The notes under the pieces are model-generated. The model did not search any database, was not told the origin of the DNA, and saw nothing but the letters and a program-made list of their open reading frames with translations. From DASQDN01 sp035630195 (lineage in GTDB: Bacteria; Acidobacteriota; Terriglobia; Bryobacterales; Bryobacteraceae): a stretch of DNA of 32,073 nucleotides. The stretch covers positions 1-32,073 of the forward strand of contig DASQLD010000106.1 in the NCBI GenBank assembly GCA_035630195.1. Direction: 5' to 3'. Position 1 is the stretch's first letter. Every line of letters begins with the position of its first letter. Positions 23,688 through 30,763 of the stretch are shown one piece after another. The position numbers and the translations under genes were made by a program.

Positions 23688-25292
23688 ATGGGGGTGATGC
23701 CGGAACCCATATTTCTCATAGCCAGCGGTGATCTTCGACCTGCTGCCAATCGCCTCTGTTGGCCCGCTCAAAAGGCAGTGGAGGAGGCGGTCTCCGAGTG
23801 CGTTCGCATGCTCGGCAGAGAGATCCGGCGAGGGCATCCGATCGATCCTGAAAAGGGCCATGGATTCATCGACAGTCAGCGGTACGGAATGGAGGTATTC
23901 CGTCAGATACCGGACAACGCTCCACTGATAGTAGTTGAAGCGGTCTGGCAATACAGCCACCACGTTCTTGCAGGATTATTCAGTCACAAAGGACCGATCC
24001 TCACTGTGGCGAATTGGAGCGGACAATGGCCGGGGCTGGTCGGCATGCTCAACCTGAACGGTTCGCTCACAAAGGCTGGAGTTAAGTACAGCACGCTCTG
24101 GAGCGCCGATTTCACCGATTCCTTCTTTCGGAATGGCTTGCAGCGCTGGCTCTCGGGAGAGTCCCTTAGACACGACACAAATCACGTGCGCCCGCTTAAT
24201 GGATTGAAAATTCCCCCTTCTGCAGAAGCTGTGGGGACTGAGCTGGCGTCAGAATTGCGTCGTGACAAAGCCATTATGGGCATCTTCGACGAAGGATGCA
24301 TGGGAATGTACAACGCCATTATTCCCGATGAACTTCTTCACCCTACCGGCATCTTCAAGGAACGCCTAAGCCAGTCGACGCTGTTCGCTTCGATGAAGCA
24401 AGTCTCCGATGCCGAGGCGCAGTCGGTGCGCGATTGGGTCGTCGCGAAGGGACTCGAGTTCAAGACCGGGACTGCGCCTGGGACGGAGTTAACCGACGAG
24501 CAGATTCTTGACCAGTGCCGTATGTATATCGCTGCTGTGCGGCTGGCCGATGAGTTTGGATGTTCCACGATCGGGATTCAATACCAGCAGGGGCTGAAGG
24601 ATCTTGCCGCTGCATCGGACCTTGCCGAGGGGCTGTTGAACAACGTGGACCGGCCTCCTGTCAGCGTAAATGGCCGGGTCCTGTATGAGGGTGAGGCGCT
24701 ACCGCACTTCAATGAAGTGGACGAATGCGCTGGCCTCGACGGCCTGGTGACGAATCGAGTGTGGCGCAAGCTCGGCTTTGCCCCTGAGAACACGTTGCAC
24801 GACCTTCGCTACGGCGAGGATTTCAATGGCGAATTTGTATGGGTGTTTGAAATATCGGGAGCGGCCCCTCCAGAGCACTTTATTGGCGGCTACAAGGGCG
24901 CCGTCAGCGAGCGACAGCCACCTATGTACTTTCCGGCGGGTGGCGGATCGCTCAAGGGCGTCAGCAAGCCCGGCGAGATCGTTTGGAGCCGGGTCTATGT
25001 CGAGGATAGTCGATTGAAGGCCGATTTGGGGCGCGCAAAAGTGGTTGAGCTGCCACGCGCCGAAACGGAGAGACGCTGGCAGATGACGACGCCTCAATGG
25101 CCCATCATGCATGCGGTGCTTTACGGTGTCTCCCGCGACCAGATGATGGGACGGCACAAGGCGAATCATATCCAGGTCGCCTATGGTCCTGATGCCACCG
25201 GCGCCGATCTTGCGCTGGCGGCGAAAGCAGCGATGCTGCGCGATCTCGGCATCGAAGTTTTCATCTGCGGCGATCGCAACGGCCTCGTCTGA
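23688..25292 (+). CDS. L-fucose/L-arabinose isomerase-like protein
   Basis: 534 residues from the ATG at 23688 (AGGA 4-7 bases upstream; a second ATG at 23697 is possible). The order of blocks fits the fucose/arabinose isomerase superfamily as found in Acidobacteria and Planctomycetes: an N-terminal Rossmann-like domain (MPEPIFLIASGDLRPAANRL, LIVVEAVWQYSHHVLAG, PILTVANWSGQWPGLVG), a middle domain (KAIMGIFDEGCMGMYNAIIP with an acidic metal-ligand candidate), and a C-terminal part (PEHFIGGYKGAVSERQPPMY and GRHKANHIQVAYG with His candidates). It probably interconverts a ketose and an aldose or a related sugar acid. It starts a run of three plus-strand genes. Confidence 0.8.
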   Translation: MGVMPEPIFLIASGDLRPAANRLCWPAQKAVEEAVSECVRMLGREIRRGHPIDPEKGHGFIDSQRYGMEVFRQIPDNAPLIVVEAVWQYSHHVLAGLFSHKGPILTVANWSGQWPGLVGMLNLNGSLTKAGVKYSTLWSADFTDSFFRNGLQRWLSGESLRHDTNHVRPLNGLKIPPSAEAVGTELASELRRDKAIMGIFDEGCMGMYNAIIPDELLHPTGIFKERLSQSTLFASMKQVSDAEAQSVRDWVVAKGLEFKTGTAPGTELTDEQILDQCRMYIAAVRLADEFGCSTIGIQYQQGLKDLAAASDLAEGLLNNVDRPPVSVNGRVLYEGEALPHFNEVDECAGLDGLVTNRVWRKLGFAPENTLHDLRYGEDFNGEFVWVFEISGAAPPEHFIGGYKGAVSERQPPMYFPAGGGSLKGVSKPGEIVWSRVYVEDSRLKADLGRAKVVELPRAETERRWQMTTPQWPIMHAVLYGVSRDQMMGRHKANHIQVAYGPDATGADLALAAKAAMLRDLGIEVFICGDRNGLV

Positions 25293-25363
25293 CCGGGCTG
25301 ATATACTTGCGTTTCAGCCCCATCTACCGGCCGTCCTTAAATGCATTTTCGGCGGCCCACACC

Positions 25364-25368
25364 CGGAG
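25364..25368 (+). promoter_or_regulatory. Ribosome-binding site selecting a TTG start
   Basis: GGAGG lies 6 bases before TTG at 25375. Translation from that TTG begins exactly at the conserved dinucleotide-fold start LRVGIIGTGAIS, which rejects the 64-codon extension back to 25183 that overlaps the isomerase-like gene. Confidence 0.8.
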
Positions 25369-25374
25369 GAACCC

Positions 25375-26403
25375 TTGCGAGTCGGAATCATCGGTACAGG
25401 AGCGATCTCATGGAAGCATGCCGAGGCATATAAGAAGATCGGGTATGAGATCACGGTTTGTACCGACATCAGTGAGTCGAGCGGTCGGAAATTCGCTGAC
25501 GCCAATGGCGGCGAGTTCGTTCGTACCTACGAGGAAGTGTGCCGACATCCAAAGGTGGACTACGTAGACGTTTGCACCTTCCCCGACTTTCGTCTGCAGC
25601 CAATTCAAATCTGCGCCGAGACCAAGAAGCATGTCCAGGTTCAGAAACCGATCGCGACGAACCTGGAGACGGCTCGGAAGATGATCGAGGTCGCTAAGAA
25701 GGCGGGGATCGTTTTGGGTGTAGTGAGTCAGCACCGGTTTGACGATTCGAGTCAGTTTCTGAAGAAGGCTATTGCCGACGGGCGGCTGGGAAAGATTCTT
25801 CAGGCCGACGCCTACGTGAAGTGGTTCCGCTCGACCGAGTATTACAGCCGTCCGATCAAGGGCAGTTGGTCCACAGAAGGCGGCGGAGCATTGATCAACC
25901 AAGCCGTTCACCAAGTTGATGTTCTTTTGTGGCTTGTGGGTCCGGTGAAGGAACTGTTCGCCTACTGGCAACTCGCGGCGCGTCACAAGATCGAGTCCGA
26001 GGATGTGATCGCGAGTCTGCTCCGATATCAGAATGGCGCGACGGGTGTGATCCAGGCTTCGACGGCGTTCTGGCCGGGATACTCGGAGCGTTTGGAGATC
26101 CACGGAACGAAGGGAACTGCCGTGATCACGGGGGATAAGTTGACCACCTGGGATGTCGAGAATGACTCCGGCGACACTCCTCCTTTGGCTGTCGATGTCG
26201 CTTCGGGCGCCTCCGATCCCATGGCCATTTCCCTGGAGCCGTTTGAACGCCAGTTCCGCGATTTCGGAGAAGCCTGCAAAACGGGCCGCCAACCTCTGGT
26301 ATCGGGTGAAGAAGGATATCGCGCGCTCGAAGTAGTTATGTCCGCGTACGAATCGTGCAGACGGGGCGAGAAAATCACCATCGAGAAACACACCATCGGG
26401 TAG
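25375..26403 (+). CDS. Gfo/Idh/MocA family oxidoreductase
   Basis: 342 residues from the TTG at 25375. The N-terminal NAD(P)-binding domain has VGIIGTGAISWKHAEAY (GxGxxx) and ITVCTDISESSGRKFAD. It is followed by the family motif VQVQKPIATNLETA, where Lys of EKP/QKP contacts cofactor and substrate. The C-terminal domain has GGGALINQAVHQVDVLLWLV with the His-x-x-x-Asp catalytic pair. These enzymes oxidise or reduce sugars and inositols with NAD(P). It follows the isomerase-like gene by 82 bases and precedes thrB by 2 bases, so it probably shares a sugar-catabolic transcript. Confidence 0.92.
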   Translation: MRVGIIGTGAISWKHAEAYKKIGYEITVCTDISESSGRKFADANGGEFVRTYEEVCRHPKVDYVDVCTFPDFRLQPIQICAETKKHVQVQKPIATNLETARKMIEVAKKAGIVLGVVSQHRFDDSSQFLKKAIADGRLGKILQADAYVKWFRSTEYYSRPIKGSWSTEGGGALINQAVHQVDVLLWLVGPVKELFAYWQLAARHKIESEDVIASLLRYQNGATGVIQASTAFWPGYSERLEIHGTKGTAVITGDKLTTWDVENDSGDTPPLAVDVASGASDPMAISLEPFERQFRDFGEACKTGRQPLVSGEEGYRALEVVMSAYESCRRGEKITIEKHTIG

Positions 26404-26405
26404 GA

Positions 26406-27308
26406 ATGTTTACTACCATTCGTATTCCGGCATCCAGCGCTAATCTCGGTCCGGGCTTCGATGCTCTGGGATTGGCGGTGGGTATCTATCTCGAGTGTCG
26501 TTTCCGACCGAGCGAGACTTTGCGGATTACGGTTACGGGGCGTGACTGCGACTCCATACCGAGTACGGAACAGAACCTGATCTGGCAAACCGCCCTAGCG
26601 GTAGGGCGAGATTTGGGCGAAACGCTGTCTCCGGTCGAACTTCATATTCAGAATGATATTCCGCTGGGAAAGGGGCTCGGCTCCAGCGCTGCGGCATTGA
26701 CTGCAGGGGTCGTAATTGCCGATTCTCTGCTGGGATTGCATTGGAAGAAACTTCGAATTCTCGATGAGGCCGCAAAGATTGAAGGTCATCCGGATAACGT
26801 AGCGGCCTGTGTGCTCGGCTCGATCGTGACGAGCGCTATTGATTCGGGGGGTGTCGCTCATGCCGTGCGGCTTGAATTGCATGAACGGTATGATGTCGGG
26901 ATCGTAGTTCCCGACGCCGTTCTCCCGACAAGCAAAGCTCGTTCGGTGCTGCCGGATTGTTACTCGAAAGAAGACACAATCTTCAATGTTCAGCGCGCAG
27001 CGTTGCTGGTCGCGGCTCTCACGACGGGCGCGACATCGGCATTTCCCACCGCTCTCGAGGATCGTTTGCATCAGCCTTACAGAGCCGAGCTGGTTCCTGG
27101 GCTGGAAGAAGCGTTGCGATTGCGAGCGCCCGGATTACTGGGATGCGCGTTGAGTGGAGCCGGTCCTTCGATCGTGGTTTTTTATGAACGCGGGTACGAA
27201 GAGGTCTGCGATCTGGTACGTCAGATCTTCGCGCTACACGGACGAAAATCGGAAGTTATCCAGGGACGCATCGCGCGCGATGGCTACACCTTGGAAGCAG
27301 CTGCGTAG
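26406..27308 (+). CDS. thrB: Homoserine kinase
   Basis: 300 residues from the ATG at 26406; a longer in-frame extension overlaps the oxidoreductase and is not needed. The GHMP kinase fold is clear: MFTTIRIPASSANLGPGFDA with the substrate loop, PLGKGLGSSAAALTAG for ATP binding, KIEGHPDNVAACVLGSI, and GALSGAGPSIV-like GCALSGAGPSIVVFYE. The length is typical. It phosphorylates L-homoserine in threonine synthesis. It starts 2 bases after the oxidoreductase stop, so translation is probably coupled, although no threonine synthase or homoserine dehydrogenase gene is in the window. Confidence 0.95.
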   Translation: MFTTIRIPASSANLGPGFDALGLAVGIYLECRFRPSETLRITVTGRDCDSIPSTEQNLIWQTALAVGRDLGETLSPVELHIQNDIPLGKGLGSSAAALTAGVVIADSLLGLHWKKLRILDEAAKIEGHPDNVAACVLGSIVTSAIDSGGVAHAVRLELHERYDVGIVVPDAVLPTSKARSVLPDCYSKEDTIFNVQRAALLVAALTTGATSAFPTALEDRLHQPYRAELVPGLEEALRLRAPGLLGCALSGAGPSIVVFYERGYEEVCDLVRQIFALHGRKSEVIQGRIARDGYTLEAAA

Positions 27309-27319
27309 TTGTTGAAGGG

Positions 27320-28003
27320 TTAGACGCCGCGCTTATCGCCCCAGATGTCGATATGAAGACGGGGGCAATAGCGGTATCCGAAATTCTTACACACTTCGAC
27401 GAGCCATTGCGCGCGCTCGCTTACTACCTCTCGCGTTTTACCCTCGGGCATTAGCAAGACTCGATTTCGCTCGGCGCCAATTTCCTGAACCATCTTGCGC
27501 GCTTCGTGAACGTCGTCGATCGTTGAGATCACGAATTTCAACTGATAGTTGTATTCGGCGATGAGCTGCTTCAAAACGTCTGGCTGATATCGCAGTTCTT
27601 CGTGCCGCGCGGCAAATGCTCCTTCGTCACGATCGTGCGGGGTCGAGTTGGAAAGCTTTGGGCTTATGCTCATGAGATCGCAGCGTAACTTTTGATACAT
27701 TGTTCCGGCGGTCTCAATAGTGATGTGATGATCGATGTCTTTGATCTTTTCGGTGAGTTCGACAACCTCCGGGAGGATCATCGGTTCGCCGCCAGTGATG
27801 ACGACATACCCACACCAGTGACGCCGAATTTCTGTGAGCATTGGACCGTACATCATCTGGTAGCCCTCAGGCTTCCATGATGTGTAAGGAGTATCACACC
27901 ACGTGCAGCGCAGGTTACATCCGGAAGTACGAATGAAGACGGAAGGAACGCCGGCGAGCACGCCCTCGCCTTGAATGGAGTAGAAAATCTCAGAAATCTT
28001 CAG
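27320..28003 (-). CDS. queE: 7-carboxy-7-deazaguanine synthase (radical SAM), non-standard start
   Basis: 227 residues if translation starts at the CTG at 28003. QueE signatures are present: EIFYSIQGEGVLAGVPSVFI at the N-terminus and the radical-SAM cluster CNLRCTWCDTPYTSW (C-x3-C-x2-C), then YVVITGGEPMI and the C-terminal RYCPRLHIDIWG. The conserved start block lies upstream of the first ordinary start (GTG at 27961). Between it and the in-frame TAG there are only ATA, ATT and CTG candidates; CTG has GAGGGCGAG 2-10 bases upstream. The enzyme converts 6-carboxytetrahydropterin to CDG in queuosine/deazapurine synthesis. No queC, queD or queF gene adjoins it. Confidence 0.9.
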   Translation of the reverse strand: MKISEIFYSIQGEGVLAGVPSVFIRTSGCNLRCTWCDTPYTSWKPEGYQMMYGPMLTEIRRHWCGYVVITGGEPMILPEVVELTEKIKDIDHHITIETAGTMYQKLRCDLMSISPKLSNSTPHDRDEGAFAARHEELRYQPDVLKQLIAEYNYQLKFVISTIDDVHEARKMVQEIGAERNRVLLMPEGKTREVVSERAQWLVEVCKNFGYRYCPRLHIDIWGDKRGV

Positions 28004-28194
28004 AAGCTCGCCCTCTATCTAGCTGACTATAGACAACAGTAGCACTCGCGCGAACTCGTGTAGTCCGGTACCGGTACTCCTTCCGATCATTGATTATTTG
28101 AAAGGATCATGGGCAATCTTCGATGCAAGCCGGCCCGTCCTATTCGACCTCGCATGACATTTCTGAAAACACAGTAAATGTGGTGATGTTCAAA

Positions 28195-28229
28195 GAAAAA
28201 GGGCCGGTCAAAATGACCGGCCCTTTTTC
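28195..28229. terminator. Bidirectional rho-independent terminator
   Basis: AAAGAAAAA, then the stem GGGCCGGTCA, loop AAAA/T, TGACCGGCCC and TTTTTC. The 10-bp GC-rich stem with A-run before and T-run after ends the chemotaxis-receptor transcript on the minus strand and any plus-strand transcript. The gap 28004-28242 shows nothing else clear. Confidence 0.9.
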
Positions 28230-28242
28230 TTTCCGACTTGTT

Positions 28243-29685
28243 TTACTTTCGGGTATCACCCACCAGGTCGATCAACCGATCTACAACATCACGCATTACC
28301 TCGGACTGCTTGGCCATGCTGTGGCTGACCGACGCGCTTTCTTCGGCGCTTGAGGCGTTCTGTTGAGTGACCTGCTCGAGCTGGGTCAAAGCAGTGGCAA
28401 TGTGATCCACGCCGCGCGCTTGTTCCTGGCTGCTCGTGTTCAGCTCGTCGACGAGTTGCTTGACTCGATTGGTGCTGGTTGTGATTCGAATCACAGCATC
28501 CGAAACATGATTCAGCTTGGCGCTACCTTCACTCGACTTTCCGATCGATTCTTCGATGAGTGCCGCGGTGTCCTTGGCTGCCTGGGCGCAGCGTTGGGCC
28601 AGACGTCGGACTTCGTCGGCGACAACCGCAAAGCCCATCCCGGCATCACCGGCCCGAGCCGCTTCGACCGCTGCGTTCAGAGCCAGAATATTGGTCTGGA
28701 ATGAAATCTCATCAATTACCTTGATGATCTTAGCGATCTTTTCGCTCGACGCATTGATCTCGGCCATGCTCGACTTCATCTGCTCGAGAGTCTGGTTCGC
28801 GCCTTGCACTTCTCGATCAACTTCCGACATGACCTCCGCGGCGCGGCGGGAGTTATCGGCGTTGGTTTGCGTCATCGAACTCATTTCCTGGCTTGAGGCC
28901 GATGTTTCTTCGAGCGAACTCGCCTGCCGTGATGCGCCGACCGACAGTGACTGGCTGGCATCGGAGATCTGCTTGGACGCCTCGGAAACCTCTTTGGCGC
29001 AGACATTGACCTCGCCGGTGAGCCCGCGTAGAGCCGTTGTCCCGTTGCGCAGAGTGATCAGAACCAGAACTCCGGAAAGCACTCCAAGCGCCAGAAGCGA
29101 GATCATGATGAGGTTGGTTGTCGCCTTTTCCTGCCGCGCAGCCGCCGACATGCGCTCGAGGTCCTGCGACTGCGTCTCAATCATGCGTTTGGCTGCCGTG
29201 GCAATGTTCTGGAGACGAGGCGCTACTTCGGACTCGAACTTTTGAAGGGCCAAGTCCATTTGCTGATTGGAGAGGAGTTTTAGCATCTGGGCGTGAGCCG
29301 ACATGGCCGCTTGATGAGCCTTTTCGAGTTCGTGAATGCTGTTTTTCGCGCTTTCGGAATTGCTGAGTCGGTCGAGCTCACGCATATCGCTGCTTGCCAG
29401 ACTTGCCGCTTCGGAAAACTGTCGCTCCAACGTTTCCATCTTGTTCGCCTGAGCAAGTACCGCGCTGAAGGCAATGCCTCGCTCAAGAGAGGTCATATCT
29501 GCAGCCGCCGTGCTGACGCGTCCAGCAAGCAATTGTTTGCGCGCAACAACATCGACCGCCGTCTGCAGTTCCTGGCTGAGCCGGGTACCGTACAGGAATG
29601 CCAAGCCACCCACGACAAGAGTCAATCCAATAATCGCCGCAAAACTGGTCTGTAGCTTTGCGATTAAAGTCCATTTCTTTTGCAT
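28243..29685 (-). CDS. Methyl-accepting chemotaxis protein
   Basis: 480 residues. Membrane helix 1 is at about 13-32 (FAAIIGLTLVVGGLAFLYG). A four-helix-bundle-like periplasmic domain spans about 35-185. Helix 2 lies at about 190-210 (NLIMISLLALGVLSGVLVLI). A long coiled-coil signalling domain follows, with the hallmark hairpin tip ISFQTNILALNAAVEAARAG and GMGFAVVADEVRRLAQRCAQ. A typical HAMP domain is not obvious between helix 2 and the coiled coil. Glu/Gln-rich flanks (SSLEETSASSQEMSSM and QNASSAEESASV) are candidate methylation regions. A GGAG lies about 7 bases before the ATG. It signals to CheA/CheW; the ligand is unknown and no che genes adjoin. Confidence 0.95.
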   Translation of the reverse strand: MQKKWTLIAKLQTSFAAIIGLTLVVGGLAFLYGTRLSQELQTAVDVVARKQLLAGRVSTAAADMTSLERGIAFSAVLAQANKMETLERQFSEAASLASSDMRELDRLSNSESAKNSIHELEKAHQAAMSAHAQMLKLLSNQQMDLALQKFESEVAPRLQNIATAAKRMIETQSQDLERMSAAARQEKATTNLIMISLLALGVLSGVLVLITLRNGTTALRGLTGEVNVCAKEVSEASKQISDASQSLSVGASRQASSLEETSASSQEMSSMTQTNADNSRRAAEVMSEVDREVQGANQTLEQMKSSMAEINASSEKIAKIIKVIDEISFQTNILALNAAVEAARAGDAGMGFAVVADEVRRLAQRCAQAAKDTAALIEESIGKSSEGSAKLNHVSDAVIRITTSTNRVKQLVDELNTSSQEQARGVDHIATALTQLEQVTQQNASSAEESASVSHSMAKQSEVMRDVVDRLIDLVGDTRK

Positions 29686-29726
29686 ACAAGCTCCTAGTAG
29701 GTTCCTGGCGCTATATAACTTTTTGG

Positions 29727-30071
29727 TTAGGGACGGAAATCAAATCCGAGGGTGACGATCGCCTTGGTCGGCTCACCATTGGCGGTAAAAGGAGTGAATT
29801 TCCATTTTTCGACAGCGGAAATGGCCGGCTGCGTCAACATGGGGTTACCACTTAACGCTTTGGCGCTGGCAACTGAACCATCGGTTCCAACTACGGCTTC
29901 AATCTCGACGTGACCTGCAATCTTCATCTGGCGAGCGACAGCCGGGTACTGCGGTTGGACCTTGCTGGTCGCGGCCTTAATGGCATCAGTAGCTCCCACG
30001 CGAACATCGGCCATCAGGCTGAGGGCCGTCGCGCAAACTGCGAGTGTTGCAAACAAAGGTAATCTTGTCAT
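29727..30071 (-). CDS. Exported protein with TonB C-terminal domain
   Basis: 114 residues from the ATG at 30071, fixed by AAGGAG 9 bases upstream. The signal peptide (MTRLPLFATLAVCATALSLM) is followed directly by a TonB C-terminal domain: VQPQYPAVARQMKIAGHVEI, then VGTDGSVASAKALSGNPMLT and AVEKWKFTPFTANGEPT. It lacks the N-terminal membrane anchor and Pro-rich spacer of energy-transducing TonB, so it is a free periplasmic domain of the type common in Acidobacteria. It precedes the chemotaxis receptor by 41 bases on the same strand and may be co-transcribed. Confidence 0.9.
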   Translation of the reverse strand: MTRLPLFATLAVCATALSLMADVRVGATDAIKAATSKVQPQYPAVARQMKIAGHVEIEAVVGTDGSVASAKALSGNPMLTQPAISAVEKWKFTPFTANGEPTKAIVTLGFDFRP

Positions 30072-30258
30072 TGTCGAAATCTCCTTGGGTGTAGTGGAGT
30101 GTGTCTCCAACAATGCATATCGGTGATTGGAAACAGGATTTTAGGAAATTTTCGAAGATAGGCGGCTAGACAGAAATGGGACCCGGGATGGAATCGCTGT
30201 GCAGTAGGTCACTGATGGGATTATCGACAAAAAAAGATCATCACTGTGACTATCTTGC

Positions 30259-30312
30259 CTCGCACATTAAAATTAGATTATTGTGACAGTGCGAGTAGCG
30301 TTATCGTATTGT
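30259..30312 (+). promoter_or_regulatory. Candidate promoter with flanking inverted repeat
   Basis: GTGACA (30283-30288) and TATTGT (30307-30312), 18 bases apart, could serve as -35 and -10 for a transcript starting near 30319. A perfect 7-bp inverted repeat CTCGCAC (30259-30265) / GTGCGAG (30289-30295) surrounds the -35 element and could be an operator. The rest of the 395-bp gene-free stretch 30072-30466 before this shows nothing clear. Confidence 0.4.
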
Positions 30313-30318
30313 AATTCG

Positions 30319-30446
30319 GTGAGCAAACGGTTTATAGCGTTAAATAACGCATACTTGCTCTTCACTGAGAATTAACGCGCATTGCAGTTCCCTCCAAGCG
30401 CAATGAACACTAAGGCCGCCCGTAATTCTCACGGGGCGGCTTTTTT
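30319..30446 (+). ncRNA. Candidate structured small RNA with anti-Shine-Dalgarno loop
   Basis: This about 128-base region lies between a promoter-like sequence and a strong terminator and contains no ORF. Hairpin 1 pairs GAGCAA (30321-30326) with TTGCTC (30355-30360) and encloses a second hairpin GCGTT-AAAT-AACGC. Hairpin 2 pairs CATTGC (30380-30385) with GCAATG (30400-30405) and presents CCCTCC in its loop, complementary to GGAGG ribosome sites. Hairpin 3 is the terminator. The architecture resembles trans-acting regulatory RNAs with C-rich loops. It could also be a 5' leader attenuating the 82-aa gene that begins 20 bases further on. Confidence 0.45.
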
Positions 30447-30447
30447 C
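30413..30447 (+). terminator. Rho-independent terminator of the candidate small RNA
   Basis: GCCGCCC (30415-30421) pairs with GGGCGGC (30434-30440), closed further by GT/AC, and is followed by six T. No plus-strand protein gene ends upstream of it within the preceding 3 kb, so its transcript must be non-coding or a leader. Confidence 0.85.
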
Positions 30448-30466
30448 TGATAGACTAAGGACCCGA

Positions 30467-30715
30467 ATGGGAAACCCAGCCGATCCAAAAATCAGGTTTA
30501 CACTTTCCAGTACGGAACTTCGTGCCCTCGCCACTCTCGTCGAAGATCAGTTATTTCGGCTGAAATTCATTGACCCGAAAATTCCGGGCCATAAGAATGA
30601 TCCTGAACAGATGCGAGCGGCGGAATCGGCGCTCGCAACGTTGAAGGAATCGTTGCAGGCTAAAAAAGCAATCGTTTCCACGTTCCATTCGCCGTTGGTC
30701 CGGAAGCCATCCTAA
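30467..30715 (+). CDS. Conserved-looking small hypothetical protein
   Basis: 82 residues. AAGGA lies 6 bases before the ATG at 30467, a good ribosome site. The sequence (FTLSSTELRALATLVEDQLF, then NDPEQMRAAESALATLKESL and AIVSTFHSPLVRKPS) is charged and mostly helical, with no signal peptide or membrane segment. No family recognised. It sits directly after the terminator of the candidate small RNA and converges with the third TonB receptor, with a shared hairpin between them. Confidence 0.7.
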   Translation: MGNPADPKIRFTLSSTELRALATLVEDQLFRLKFIDPKIPGHKNDPEQMRAAESALATLKESLQAKKAIVSTFHSPLVRKPS

Positions 30716-30724
30716 TAAGAAGAA

Positions 30725-30746
30725 GGCCAGGCTTCGTGGCCTGGCC
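30725..30746. terminator. Hairpin between convergent genes
   Basis: GGCCAGGC, loop TTCGTG, GCCTGGCC: an 8-bp perfect stem between the 82-aa gene and the third TonB receptor. On the minus strand it is followed by a T-rich tract (TTCTTCTTATT), so it should end the receptor transcript. On the plus strand the T-run is weak. Confidence 0.7.
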
Positions 30747-30763
30747 CTCGTTCGTCCTATTCG

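Noticed and set aside
25408..26391. 327-codon minus-strand ORF
   Set aside because: Antisense of the Gfo/Idh/MocA gene, whose motifs are intact. A codon-bias shadow.
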